From: Bradyrhizobium barranii subsp. barranii
GTDB lineage: Bacteria > Pseudomonadota > Alphaproteobacteria > Rhizobiales > Xanthobacteraceae
Reading direction: 5' to 3'
Assembly (NCBI RefSeq): GCF_017565645.3
Contig: NZ_CP086136.1
Span: 1,626,001 to 1,690,000, forward strand
DNA: 64,000 nucleotides
Shown here: one piece after another, positions 53,866 through 63,257 of the stretch
Layout of the letters: each line of letters starts with the position of its first letter
Numbering within the stretch: position 1 is the stretch's first letter
Translations under genes and position numbers: made by a program
The notes under the pieces: model-generated
Databases searched by the model: none
The model's input: the letters and a program-made list of their open reading frames with translations, nothing else
What the model was told of the DNA's origin: nothing

Positions 53866-55077
53866 CTACTTCCACACTGACTTGTCGGCGTCCCAGCGCT
53901 GGCCCTTCAGCTCTTTCACGAGCGCTTCGATCGAGCCGTTATCGTCGGGCTGATCGCCTTCCTCGTCGGCCGAAGCGTCATCCGAGAGATTGAGCTTGGC
54001 GCCGCTGCTCTCATCGGCGGTCGTGGTCGAGGGGCTGCCGATCCAGAGCATCAGTTTGTCGGTCGTGCCGGGCTTGTCGGGCGAGATCAGGCCTGCAACC
54101 TCGATCGTGTCGGTGAGCTCGAGTGCCGGAAAATCCTGGTTCGGCCGCTTGAAGACGAGCTTGAGCTTGCCGGTGGCCGGGTTGAAGCTGTGCGAGACCT
54201 GCTTTGCCGCAAGCGTCCGGCTCATCACGCCGGCGACGGCTGAGGCGAGCTTGTCCCGGCTGATCTTGTCGCCGTCGCGCCAGTCGGCCGCGGGAAAGCG
54301 GATGGTGCGGTCCATCTCGGTCATGCCCGCGGTCCAGCCCGCCGCGGTGACGCCGGGCATCGCCTTGAACTTCGCCAGCAGCGCGCCGGCGCGTTCCGGA
54401 TCGACCGACATGTTGATGGTCTGCTCGCCGGCGCGCAGCGCGTCGCAGCCGACGGTCAGGCTCGCCAGCGTCACCTCGACGTCCTGGCCCTTCAGGCTCT
54501 TCAGGAACTCGGTCGCCGCATCCAGCTTGACCTTGACCGCGATCGCTTCCGGCGAGACGTCGGTGAAATCCTTCGGCTGCGGCGTGATGCCGTCGTCGGA
54601 GGTCTGGTTGTCCTGAAATTCCTTCTCGCTGAGATCGGAGTTGTCGGGCGAGGTGACCTCGGTCACGGTCTGGCCGATCGCGATCTGGCCGCGGAACTCG
54701 AACGTGTCGCCGGCCTGCTTGCGCAGCAGCTTGACGGTGACGGGCGCCTTCTCGCCGAGGCTCTGCGTGGTGCCCGTCAGGTTCTGGCCCGCGACCTGGA
54801 GATTGACGACGAAGCGGTCCTTGCGGTCGGAATTCTTTGCGACGGGATAGCAGACGTCGAGCACGGCCGCCGTCACCGTCTTGCCCTGCCGCGTCTCCTT
54901 CAGGATCACGTCGGCATTGCCGTCCATCAGGCCGTCGATCGAGGTGAAATAGCGGGTCTCTGTCCCGCCCGGCGCCGCGGCCTTCGGCGACAGCTTCATC
55001 TGGGCCGATGCGACATCGGGCGAGACGGCAAGCAGGGCCGCCAAAAGGGCTGTCGAACAAACCAGAAGCGCACGCAT
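53866..55077 (-). CDS. Exported conserved-looking protein of unknown function
   Basis: A 403-residue protein with a signal peptide (MRALLVCSTALLAALLAVSPDVASAQ). The body has repeated beta-type segments, an acidic break (SPDNSDLSEKEFQDNQTSDDG), AGEQTINMSVDPERAGALLAKFKAMPGV, and a strongly acidic C-terminal region (DDASADEEGDQPDDNG) before a short basic-aromatic end (GQRWDADKSVWK). I do not recognise a family. ATG at 55075-55077 has GAGG upstream. It is downstream of groESL but beyond its terminator, so it is a separate unit. Confidence 0.75.
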   Translation of the reverse strand: MRALLVCSTALLAALLAVSPDVASAQMKLSPKAAAPGGTETRYFTSIDGLMDGNADVILKETRQGKTVTAAVLDVCYPVAKNSDRKDRFVVNLQVAGQNLTGTTQSLGEKAPVTVKLLRKQAGDTFEFRGQIAIGQTVTEVTSPDNSDLSEKEFQDNQTSDDGITPQPKDFTDVSPEAIAVKVKLDAATEFLKSLKGQDVEVTLASLTVGCDALRAGEQTINMSVDPERAGALLAKFKAMPGVTAAGWTAGMTEMDRTIRFPAADWRDGDKISRDKLASAVAGVMSRTLAAKQVSHSFNPATGKLKLVFKRPNQDFPALELTDTIEVAGLISPDKPGTTDKLMLWIGSPSTTTADESSGAKLNLSDDASADEEGDQPDDNGSIEALVKELKGQRWDADKSVWK

Positions 55078-55166
55078 CGATGAATCCTCGCGCAATCGAA
55101 TCGGCGCGCCACCGTAGTGGGTTTTGGCCGCCGGTTGAATTGGAAAGCAGAAGGGGCAGGGTCGGC

Positions 55167-55195
55167 AAAAAAGAAGGCCGCCCGGAGGCGGCCTT
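55167..55195 (-). terminator. Intrinsic terminator of groESL
   Basis: On the minus strand a perfect 9-bp stem AAGGCCGCC/GGCGGCCTT with a 4-base loop is followed by CTTTTTTG. It lies 25 bp after the groEL stop. Confidence 0.9.
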
Positions 55196-55220
55196 CGCAA
55201 CATTGTAACGGAACGGAGGC

Positions 55221-56960
<1,740 letters not shown>

Positions 56961-57257
56961 TTAGGCCATGACGCCCATGATGTCCGACTCCTTCATGATC
57001 AGGAGCTCTTCGTTGTCGATCTTGACCTCGGTGCCCGACCACTTGCCGAACAGCACGCGGTCGCCGACCTTGAGGTCGATCGGGATCAGCTTGCCGGCCT
57101 CGTCGCGGCCGCCGGGGCCGACGGCGACGACCTCGCCCTGGGACGGCTTTTCCTTGGCGGTGTCCGGAATGATGATGCCGCCCTTGGTCTTTTCCTCGGC
57201 GTCGATACGTTTGACCACGACACGGTCATGCAGCGGACGAAATTTGGATTTAGCCAT
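56961..57257 (-). CDS. groS: Co-chaperonin GroES
   Basis: A 98-residue Gro[16 protein letters not shown] opens the fold, [16 protein letters not shown] is the mobile loop that touches GroEL, and [29 protein letters not shown] closes it. It caps the GroEL ring. It is the first gene of the groESL operon, under CIRCE control. Confidence 0.98.
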   Translation of the reverse strand: MAKSKFRPLHDRVVVKRIDAEEKTKGGIIIPDTAKEKPSQGEVVAVGPGGRDEAGKLIPIDLKVGDRVLFGKWSGTEVKIDNEELLIMKESDIMGVMA

Positions 57258-57348
57258 GACGTTTCCCTTTGGAGGCTCGCTTCGGAAGGAATGGAAGTGG
57301 GTAGGGGTGGCGTCCGTCCACCCTCTTGCCGAGGATCGAACGGCGCGC

Positions 57349-57375
57349 TTAGCAATCGGGCTTTCCGAGTGCTAA
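57349..57375 (-). promoter_or_regulatory. CIRCE operator (HrcA-binding) upstream of groESL
   Basis: TTAGCAATC, nine bases, GAGTGCTAA: the CIRCE consensus (TTAGCACTC-N9-GAGTGCTAA) with a single mismatch in one arm. It lies 91 bp upstream of the groES start and just downstream of a likely sigma-70 promoter, so HrcA bound here would block transcription until heat shock. Confidence 0.95.
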
Positions 57376-57386
57376 TAGTGCGCCCG

Positions 57387-57415
57387 GAAATATGGCTTGG
57401 CCGCGATCCTGTCAA
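57387..57415 (-). promoter_or_regulatory. Likely housekeeping promoter of groESL
   Basis: On the minus strand TTGACA (57415-57410) and TATTTC (57392-57387) are separated by 17 bp. The CIRCE element begins 11 bp further downstream, the usual arrangement for CIRCE-controlled groESL operons. Confidence 0.65.
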
Positions 57416-57586
57416 GCAAGGGTGGTTAAGCGATTGGTGAGGCGGATATAGGATCGTGTCTAGAGAAACTTATTGGTCGCGCTGGCGTATAAAGGACGTC
57501 ATTGCTCCGACAGCGGTTTTGCGCTTGGCTGCAGGAGGGATGCGGTCGGGGTCTCATTTGGGGGACGGTTTGCTCGGGGGAATGTC

Positions 57587-58108
57587 ATGATCAGGTCAGC
57601 TCACGCACGCACGGTTGCCAATCTGGCGGCCGCCTCTTGCCTGGCGCTGCTGCTTGGCGCCTGCGGCGGCGGTATGAGCCTGCCGTCGTTCTCGTCGTCT
57701 TCGCCGCCGCCCGAGGCCGAGCCCGGCACCGGCCCGGAAATGCCGGCGAGCATCCGCGCCGACGAGATCGTCGGCCGCTGGGGTCTCGCCTCGTTCCAGA
57801 ACCCGGCCGACCGCGCCCGCACCGAGGCCGCGGCCCGGGCGCAGTGCAAGAATCCCTACGTGATCACCGCCGGTTCCTCCGGCGGCGTGATCATGCATCT
57901 CGCCGACCAGGCGACGCCGCAGGAGCTGCGGCTGAAGGGCTCGCCCAGCGGCAAGAACTACATCGGCCCGGCGGGTCCCACCCCCGGCGAGCAGGACCGC
58001 GAGATCGTCTCCTTCGACGGCCGCGTCCTGATCACCCGCTTCATCGACAAGGACGCCGCCACCCGTTACGGCAACATGGTCTACGTCCGCTGCGCGCCAA
58101 GGGCGTAG
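57587..58108 (+). CDS. Lipoprotein of unknown function
   Basis: A 173-residue protein with a lipobox LLLGAC near residue 25, then a Ser/Pro-rich linker (SFSSSSPPPEAEPG) and a compact domain: ADEIVGRWGLASFQNPADRARTEAAARAQC, VITAGSSGGVIMHLAD, REIVSFDGRVLITRF. Two cysteines in the domain could pair. ATG at 57587 follows a G-rich ribosome site. It is divergent from groESL. I do not recognise a named family. Confidence 0.8.
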   Translation: MIRSAHARTVANLAAASCLALLLGACGGGMSLPSFSSSSPPPEAEPGTGPEMPASIRADEIVGRWGLASFQNPADRARTEAAARAQCKNPYVITAGSSGGVIMHLADQATPQELRLKGSPSGKNYIGPAGPTPGEQDREIVSFDGRVLITRFIDKDAATRYGNMVYVRCAPRA

Positions 58109-58118
58109 TCTCTCCTTC

Positions 58119-58222
58119 GTCATGCCCCGGCTTGACCGGGGCATCCAGTACGCCGCGGCCTCTCGGCTCAATCACCGCCGCCTCTGGAATAATGGATCGC
58201 CAGGTCAAGGCCGGGCGATGAC
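58119..58222. repeat. Bipartite extragenic repeat, copy 2
   Basis: Same order as 53745-53843: ATGCCCCGGCTTGACCGGGG, CAGTACGCCGCGGCCTCT, then a second half GGATCGCCAGGTCAAGGCCGGGCGATGAC. The second hairpin has mismatches, so this copy is more decayed. Confidence 0.8.
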
Positions 58223-58247
58223 AGTGGAGGGGATGGCCCCACAAACA

Positions 58248-58275
58248 AAAACGCCGGCTCTCGCCGGCGTTTTGT
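58248..58275. terminator. Bidirectional intrinsic terminator
   Basis: AAAACGCCGGC and GCCGGCGTTTT form an 11-bp stem with loop TCTC, with a T tract on both strands. It separates the convergent lipoprotein and CheZ genes. Confidence 0.88.
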
Positions 58276-58297
58276 TTTTCCGTAATGCCGCGCCCGA

Positions 58298-59077
58298 TCA
58301 GTCGAACAGCGCGTCGATGTCGTCCTGCGAGGCGTGGCCGACGTCGCCGGCGAGCTTGGGGCCGTTGAGGAGCTTTTCGTCGTCGCTGCGGGTGTCGGCC
58401 GGCGCGGGCACATGAGCCTTGATCGCGTCGACGCCGCCCCAGATCTCCATCATCGCATTGATGTGCTGCTCGATGAACTTCATCGTGGTCATGACCTTGC
58501 TGATGCGCTGGCCGGTCAGGTCCTGGAAGTTGCAGGCTTCGAAGATCGAGATGACGCGTTCCTGGATGTCGTCGGCGAGCCGCTTCTGCTGGTCGGCCGA
58601 TTGCGCCTTGGACATCGCGCTGGCCGCCTGGTCGATCGATTCGGCGGCTTCGAGGATCTGCTGGGTCGCCTGCTCGGTGCCGCCGACGACCGCGCCGAGC
58701 TCGCCATTGACCTTGGCCATCTCGCCGCCGTCGAAGCTCTTGCCGTGCAGCGTCGCGATCTCGCGCTTGGTGCGATCGATGGCGTCGTGGATGAGGTCGA
58801 GCTCGACCTTCAGCTTGTCGCACTGCTCGATCTGTGCCCGGTAGGTATCGAGCATGGTACGAGCTTCAGAGAGCTCGTGGGCGGTGGAGGCGTCGATCGC
58901 CGCCATGGCCGCGCTGCCGGACAAGGGCACGGTGCCCTTCGCCATCTGTGCGCGGATCGCACGCAGCTCCGCCATGATCTCGTTATGCATCGGCGCAGCC
59001 TCCTCAATCATTTCGGGGCTGGGCATCTCGCCGACAATAGCCTCCTCGACACGAAAACGTTTGCGGTGAATAGCCAT
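58298..59077 (-). CDS. cheZ: Protein phosphatase CheZ
   Basis: A 259-residue CheZ-like protein. The long helical hairpin carries the catalytic segment ACNFQDLTGQRISKVMTTMKF near residue 190, whose Gln residues correspond to the CheY-P hydrolysing site. The C-terminal peptide DDIDALFD matches the CheY-binding tail. It would dephosphorylate a CheY to reset swimming behaviour. ATG at 59075-59077 follows GGGGGAG. No other che gene is in the window. Confidence 0.88.
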   Translation of the reverse strand: MAIHRKRFRVEEAIVGEMPSPEMIEEAAPMHNEIMAELRAIRAQMAKGTVPLSGSAAMAAIDASTAHELSEARTMLDTYRAQIEQCDKLKVELDLIHDAIDRTKREIATLHGKSFDGGEMAKVNGELGAVVGGTEQATQQILEAAESIDQAASAMSKAQSADQQKRLADDIQERVISIFEACNFQDLTGQRISKVMTTMKFIEQHINAMMEIWGGVDAIKAHVPAPADTRSDDEKLLNGPKLAGDVGHASQDDIDALFD

Positions 59078-59391
59078 CAGGAACTCCCCCCACCTCACTC
59101 ACGCGTCTTTGTAGGCAGAAGCAATTTAACACGAGGTTCACAGCGGGAACTGTTGCGCGGCCGCACGCGACGGCGCGAAAAGAAGCGATTAACCATGGGC
59201 CTGCGGCGTTTATGGAAAATAAACGCTGATCGCCAAATTGCACCCTCGCTCGCGACGTGGTGAATCGAAACGGCTGATACGTTTACCAAACAAAACGGCT
59301 TTTGCTCTTTATTGACCACGTCGCGGTCGCCGGTCAGCCATCGGCTCTGCGCGACGCATGGGATCTAGACGAAACAGTACAGAGTACGTCG

Positions 59392-60207
59392 ATGTTCAAG
59401 AAAATGTCTGTCGCGCTGCTCGGCAGCGCTTGCACCTTCATTGCCGGCGCGAACAGCGCCAGCGCCTTCGACAATAGTGTGCCGAACGATCCGCCCGCGG
59501 TGCTCTACCAGCCGCAGGTGCAGCCGGCGCCGGTGCGTGTCGCCTCCAATGCGAATATGGGCGGCGGCTTCATCGAGTTCCTGTTCGGTGACGGTCCCGG
59601 CCGCGGCCCGGCCTACGCGCCGCAGCAGCCGGTTTATCAGCAGCAGCCCGGCTATTACGACCAGCGCCGCCTGCCGCCGATGGGCGAGCCGCAGATGCAG
59701 GGTGGATATCAGCAAGGCGCAGGTCTCCAGCAGGAGGCGGTCGATCCGCGCCAGCGTCCGTTCGATCCGAGATTCGAGAAGCAATCCGTCGACTATAGCG
59801 GCAAGGAAACTGCCGGCACCATCGTGGTCGATACGCCGAACAAGTTCCTCTATCTCGTCGAGGGCAACGGCCGGGCGATGCGCTACGGCATCGGCATCGG
59901 CCGTCCCGGCTTCACCTGGTCCGGTGTGAAGTCGATCACGGCCAAGCGCGAATGGCCGGACTGGACGCCGCCGGCGGAAATGATCGCGCGCCGGCCCGAC
60001 CTGCCGCGGCACATGGAAGGCGGCCCGGAAAACCCGCTCGGCGCGCGCGCGATGTATCTGGGCTCGACGCTCTACCGCATCCACGGCTCCAACGAGCCCT
60101 GGACCATCGGCACCAACGTCTCCTCAGGCTGCATCCGCATGCGCAACGAGGACGTCATCGACCTCTATGGCCGCGTCAATGTCGGTACCAAGGTCGTGGT
60201 GATGTGA
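59392..60207 (+). CDS. L,D-transpeptidase (YkuD domain), exported
   Basis: A 271-residue protein with a signal peptide (to about residue 26, SASAF), a Gln/Pro/Tyr-rich linker (APQQPVYQQQPGYYDQ) and a YkuD catalytic domain from about residue 135. The catalytic motif is visible: His231 in RIHGSNEP and Cys247 in SSGCIRM. It makes 3-3 cross-links in peptidoglycan or attaches outer-membrane proteins to it, as shown in rhizobia and relatives. ATG at 59392 is used; a terminator follows. Confidence 0.93.
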   Translation: MFKKMSVALLGSACTFIAGANSASAFDNSVPNDPPAVLYQPQVQPAPVRVASNANMGGGFIEFLFGDGPGRGPAYAPQQPVYQQQPGYYDQRRLPPMGEPQMQGGYQQGAGLQQEAVDPRQRPFDPRFEKQSVDYSGKETAGTIVVDTPNKFLYLVEGNGRAMRYGIGIGRPGFTWSGVKSITAKREWPDWTPPAEMIARRPDLPRHMEGGPENPLGARAMYLGSTLYRIHGSNEPWTIGTNVSSGCIRMRNEDVIDLYGRVNVGTKVVVM

Positions 60208-60226
60208 ACGCCTGACGTTCGACATG

Positions 60227-60258
60227 AAAACGGCCGCCTTCCGGGCGGCCGTTTTTGT
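60227..60258. terminator. Intrinsic terminator, T tract on both strands
   Basis: AAAACGGCCGCC and GGGCGGCCGTTTTT pair around TTCC, followed by GTTTG. It separates the L,D-transpeptidase gene from the convergent DUF2076 gene. Confidence 0.88.
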
Positions 60259-60280
60259 TTGTCGCGCTGATCGGGCAGCC

Positions 60281-61162
60281 TCACGCGTAGTCGCTGCCGC
60301 CATCGTCTCCGCCGCCGAAATCGCTGTCGTCGTCGGCTATGTCCATATTGCCGTTGTCGTGGTCGTTGTCGTCGTAGTTCTGATCGTTGTTGTTGTCCCG
60401 GTCGTTCGACGCCTGGTCGGTGAGGCCCTGGCGGGAACCGTCGTCGCGGTCGCGGTTGGAGCCGATGTCGTTGAGACCGGCATCGCGCGAGAGCGAGCCG
60501 CCGGACTGGTCGCTACCGCCCCAGGGGCTTCCACCCGCGCTGCGGTCACCGCTCAAGGCGTTGGTGTCGCCGAAGGCCTGCTGGTGCGATCCGCCCATCA
60601 TCCCGCGAATGCTGGAGAGCAGCAGCGAGCCGCCGACGACGCCGGCCGCAGCTGCCGCCGCGGTGCCGAGGAACGAGCCGCCGCCACCGCCCATCGGCGG
60701 AGCGCCATAGCCCTGACCCGGAGCTTGACCGGGACCTTGACCTTGACCTGGGCCTTGGCCGTAGGCCTGTCCATAAGGAGGCGGCGCGCCGTAACCGGGC
60801 TGCGTCTGCGGCATCGCCTGACCGGTGTTCCAGACTGGCCGCGAGTCACGCGGCGGCACGTTCGGAACCGAGCCGCGCGAGGGGCCTCCGCCGAACAGCG
60901 AGTCGCGCATGGTATCGAGGAAGCCGCCGGACTGCGCCTGCTCGGGCGCATGGGCCGCTTCCAGCTCCTGGATGCGGTTATGAGCACGCTTCAGCGCTTC
61001 GTCCTGCAATAGCGTGGTCTGCACCAGTGCGTAGACCGCGCCGGGCGCCTTGCGCAGCCCGTCGGAGATCGCGGCGATCGCGTCGGGATCCCGCGGTGCA
61101 TTTTCCAGTTTCGAAAGCCGGTCGAAAAGCTCGTCGACGAGCTGGCGTTCCTGCGGCGTCAT
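60281..61162 (-). CDS. DUF2076 family protein
   Basis: A 293-residue protein starting MTPQERQLVDELFDRLSKLE, the DUF2076 opening. A helical N-terminal region (1-75, including RIQELEAAHA) is followed by a Pro/Gln/Gly-rich stretch (YGQGPGQGQGPGQAPG), one short hydrophobic Ala/Gly segment (TAAAAAAGVVGGSLLLSSI) and a long acidic Asp/Asn tail ending DDGGSDYA. The function of the family is unknown; location at the membrane is possible. ATG at 61160-61162 follows GGGAG. Confidence 0.85.
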   Translation of the reverse strand: MTPQERQLVDELFDRLSKLENAPRDPDAIAAISDGLRKAPGAVYALVQTTLLQDEALKRAHNRIQELEAAHAPEQAQSGGFLDTMRDSLFGGGPSRGSVPNVPPRDSRPVWNTGQAMPQTQPGYGAPPPYGQAYGQGPGQGQGPGQAPGQGYGAPPMGGGGGSFLGTAAAAAAGVVGGSLLLSSIRGMMGGSHQQAFGDTNALSGDRSAGGSPWGGSDQSGGSLSRDAGLNDIGSNRDRDDGSRQGLTDQASNDRDNNNDQNYDDNDHDNGNMDIADDDSDFGGGDDGGSDYA

Positions 61163-61283
61163 GATCAGTCTCCCTCGCTCAAACCAAGCGCGAGGCAGAT
61201 GGTTCCATTGTGGCCCCAACAGTGCCGGCCGGATTAAATTTCGGTATGCGACAAGCTGCCCGGCGGCTTGCTTTCCGCCGGTT

Positions 61284-62129
61284 TCACCCCAGCGTGACGC
61301 CGCTGTCGGCCAGCAGGCGCGCAAACCCATCGCCTGAAAGATAAGCATGCTCGCGTTCGCGGACGTCGGTCATCGGATCGAGGCCGGTGAGGACATCGTC
61401 GACGAAGCCGGGGTGGCACATCACGAGGCCGCCATCGGGGAGGCCGTCCAGAAACTGCCGCATCAGCGCGCCGAAATCGGCTTCGCGCGTAAAATCATAG
61501 GCGCCGGCAAAGCCGGGATTGAAGCTGAGGCCGGCGCTGGCGGCGCGGCGGCGGAATTGTGCGCTCAGGATATCAAGCACCATGGCTTTTGGTGAGGCCA
61601 GCCGCTGCACAAGCGGCAGGTCGCGCCCGCCCTGGCGGACCCAGGCTTTCGGCGCGGCTTCGCTGGCCGCATCGACAAAGCCGTCACGCACCTGCGGATA
61701 CAGCTGCACATGCTGGTGGCCGTCGACGAAGTCAGGCGCGCGCCCGAACGCTTCCGCGAACGCCGCCAGCTGCGCCTTGACCTCATTGCGAAAGAATTCG
61801 CGATCGAGCCGGCGCGCAAGGCCGGCGCGCAGCAGCTTCGGGAACGGCATGAACATGTCGCCGTCCAGCGGTCGGAAATGCATGGTGAGCGGCCGGAACG
61901 GCGCCGACAATGTCACGTGCAAGCCGATCGCGCAGCGCGGGCTCGCCTTCGCCGCCGTCTGGAGCGCCTCGATCTCGCCGCGCTCGATCGCCGGTCCCAC
62001 CATCATCACCGAGGTGGCATTGAGACGGCCGCGTTCGATCAGGTCGCGGATGGCGCGATTGACGCCCGGGCTGATGCCGTAATCGTCGGCGCAGAGCCAG
62101 ATCCGCCGCAGGCCCGCGGCCGCGCTCAT
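61284..62129 (-). CDS. YdjC/ChbG/HpnK family deacetylase
   Basis: A 281-residue carbohydrate deacetylase-type protein. The metal-binding pair is in CADDYGISPGVN near residue 13, RCAIGLHVTLS gives the next His, and DFVDGHQHVQLYP carries the catalytic-site histidines. The family removes N-acetyl groups from amino sugars; members include ChbG, HpnK and NaxD. It overlaps the upstream glycosyltransferase stop by four bases (62126-62129). With a polyprenyl-phosphate glycosyltransferase as partner, a NaxD-like role is more likely than chitobiose use. Confidence 0.88.
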   Translation of the reverse strand: MSAAAGLRRIWLCADDYGISPGVNRAIRDLIERGRLNATSVMMVGPAIERGEIEALQTAAKASPRCAIGLHVTLSAPFRPLTMHFRPLDGDMFMPFPKLLRAGLARRLDREFFRNEVKAQLAAFAEAFGRAPDFVDGHQHVQLYPQVRDGFVDAASEAAPKAWVRQGGRDLPLVQRLASPKAMVLDILSAQFRRRAASAGLSFNPGFAGAYDFTREADFGALMRQFLDGLPDGGLVMCHPGFVDDVLTGLDPMTDVREREHAYLSGDGFARLLADSGVTLG

Positions 62130-63172
62130 TCGGCGGCCGTCCTCTTCGAGGCGTCGTCGGCCTTCCCGGTCTCGAAATGCTTTTCGCTGTGCTCGGCGAC
62201 GAAGTAGATCGGGCGCGCCTTCAGCTCGGACAGGATCTTGCCGATATATTCGCCGACGATGCCGATCATGATGAGCTGCACGCCGCCGATGGTCATCAGG
62301 CCGATCACGAGCGAGGGATAGCCGGGCACCTGCTTGCCCGTGGTCCAGACTTCCCAGAGGATCGAGAGGCCGAACAGGAAGGCGCCGCCGGCGAGGATGA
62401 CGCCGAGCAGGCTGGCGAAGCGCAGCGGTGCCACCGAGAACGAGGTCACCCCTTCGATCGAAAGACCGAGCAGGCGCGCGGCGCTGAAGGTCGTCACACC
62501 ATGGGTGCGCGGCGCGGGCTCGTAATCGACGCGGATCTGGCGGAAGCCGATCCAGCTCGCGAGGCCTTTGAAGAAGCGGTTACGCTCCGGCAGTTGCCTG
62601 AGCGCTGCGACGGCGCGCGGCGACAGCAGGCGGAAGTCGCCGGCGTCTTCAGGGATCTTTTGGCGCGCGCCCCAATTGATCAGCGAATAGAACCCGCGCA
62701 CGGCGACGCGGCGCAGGAAGGGCTCGTTGTCGCGATGCGCCTTGGCGGTGTAGACGACGTCATAGCCGTCCTCGATCCAGTGCCGCACCAGCTGCTCGAC
62801 GAGCATCGGCGGATGCTGGCCGTCGCCGTCCATGAACATCACGGCGCCGAGCCGGGCGTGGTCGAGGCCGGCCATCAGCGCGGCTTCCTTGCCGAAATTG
62901 CGCGACAGCGACACCACCTGAACGTCGACCGCGTCGGCCGGCAGCGACCGGGCGATCGAGAGCGTGGCGTCCGCGCTGCCGTCGTCGACATAGACGACTT
63001 CGCAACGCAAGCGATAGCGCTGCTGCAAGGTCTTGGCGAGATCGCAGATGCGCTGGTGCAGGGCGGCGAGGCCAGCCGCCTCGTTGTAGACGGGGACGAC
63101 AATCGACAGCCCCTTCGCGGCGGCACTGGCCGCGGTGGTCGTCATGCCGGAAACGTCAGAGCCCAGCGTCAT
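62126..63172 (-). CDS. Polyprenyl-phosphate glycosyltransferase (DPM1/GtrB/FlmF type)
   Basis: A 348-residue GT2 enzyme. The signature LSIVVPVYNEAAGLAALHQ is near residue 22, VVYVDDGSADAT and SLSRNFGKEAALMAGLDHA follow, and the DxD-type motif is MFMDGDGQHPP. Two C-terminal membrane segments (about 246-270 and 280-310) fit the GtrB/ArnC layout. It would transfer a sugar from a nucleotide donor to undecaprenyl phosphate. The ATG at 63170-63172 is used; another is nine codons in. It is coupled to the following deacetylase gene. Confidence 0.92.
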   Translation of the reverse strand: MTLGSDVSGMTTTAASAAAKGLSIVVPVYNEAAGLAALHQRICDLAKTLQQRYRLRCEVVYVDDGSADATLSIARSLPADAVDVQVVSLSRNFGKEAALMAGLDHARLGAVMFMDGDGQHPPMLVEQLVRHWIEDGYDVVYTAKAHRDNEPFLRRVAVRGFYSLINWGARQKIPEDAGDFRLLSPRAVAALRQLPERNRFFKGLASWIGFRQIRVDYEPAPRTHGVTTFSAARLLGLSIEGVTSFSVAPLRFASLLGVILAGGAFLFGLSILWEVWTTGKQVPGYPSLVIGLMTIGGVQLIMIGIVGEYIGKILSELKARPIYFVAEHSEKHFETGKADDASKRTAAE

Positions 63173-63257
63173 TGATCAAGGTTCCAGAGGCGTCCATGGT
63201 TCTCAACAGCATATGGTAGCTGCCGTTTGCTGTCGCTACGCTGAACGGACCTGAGGC

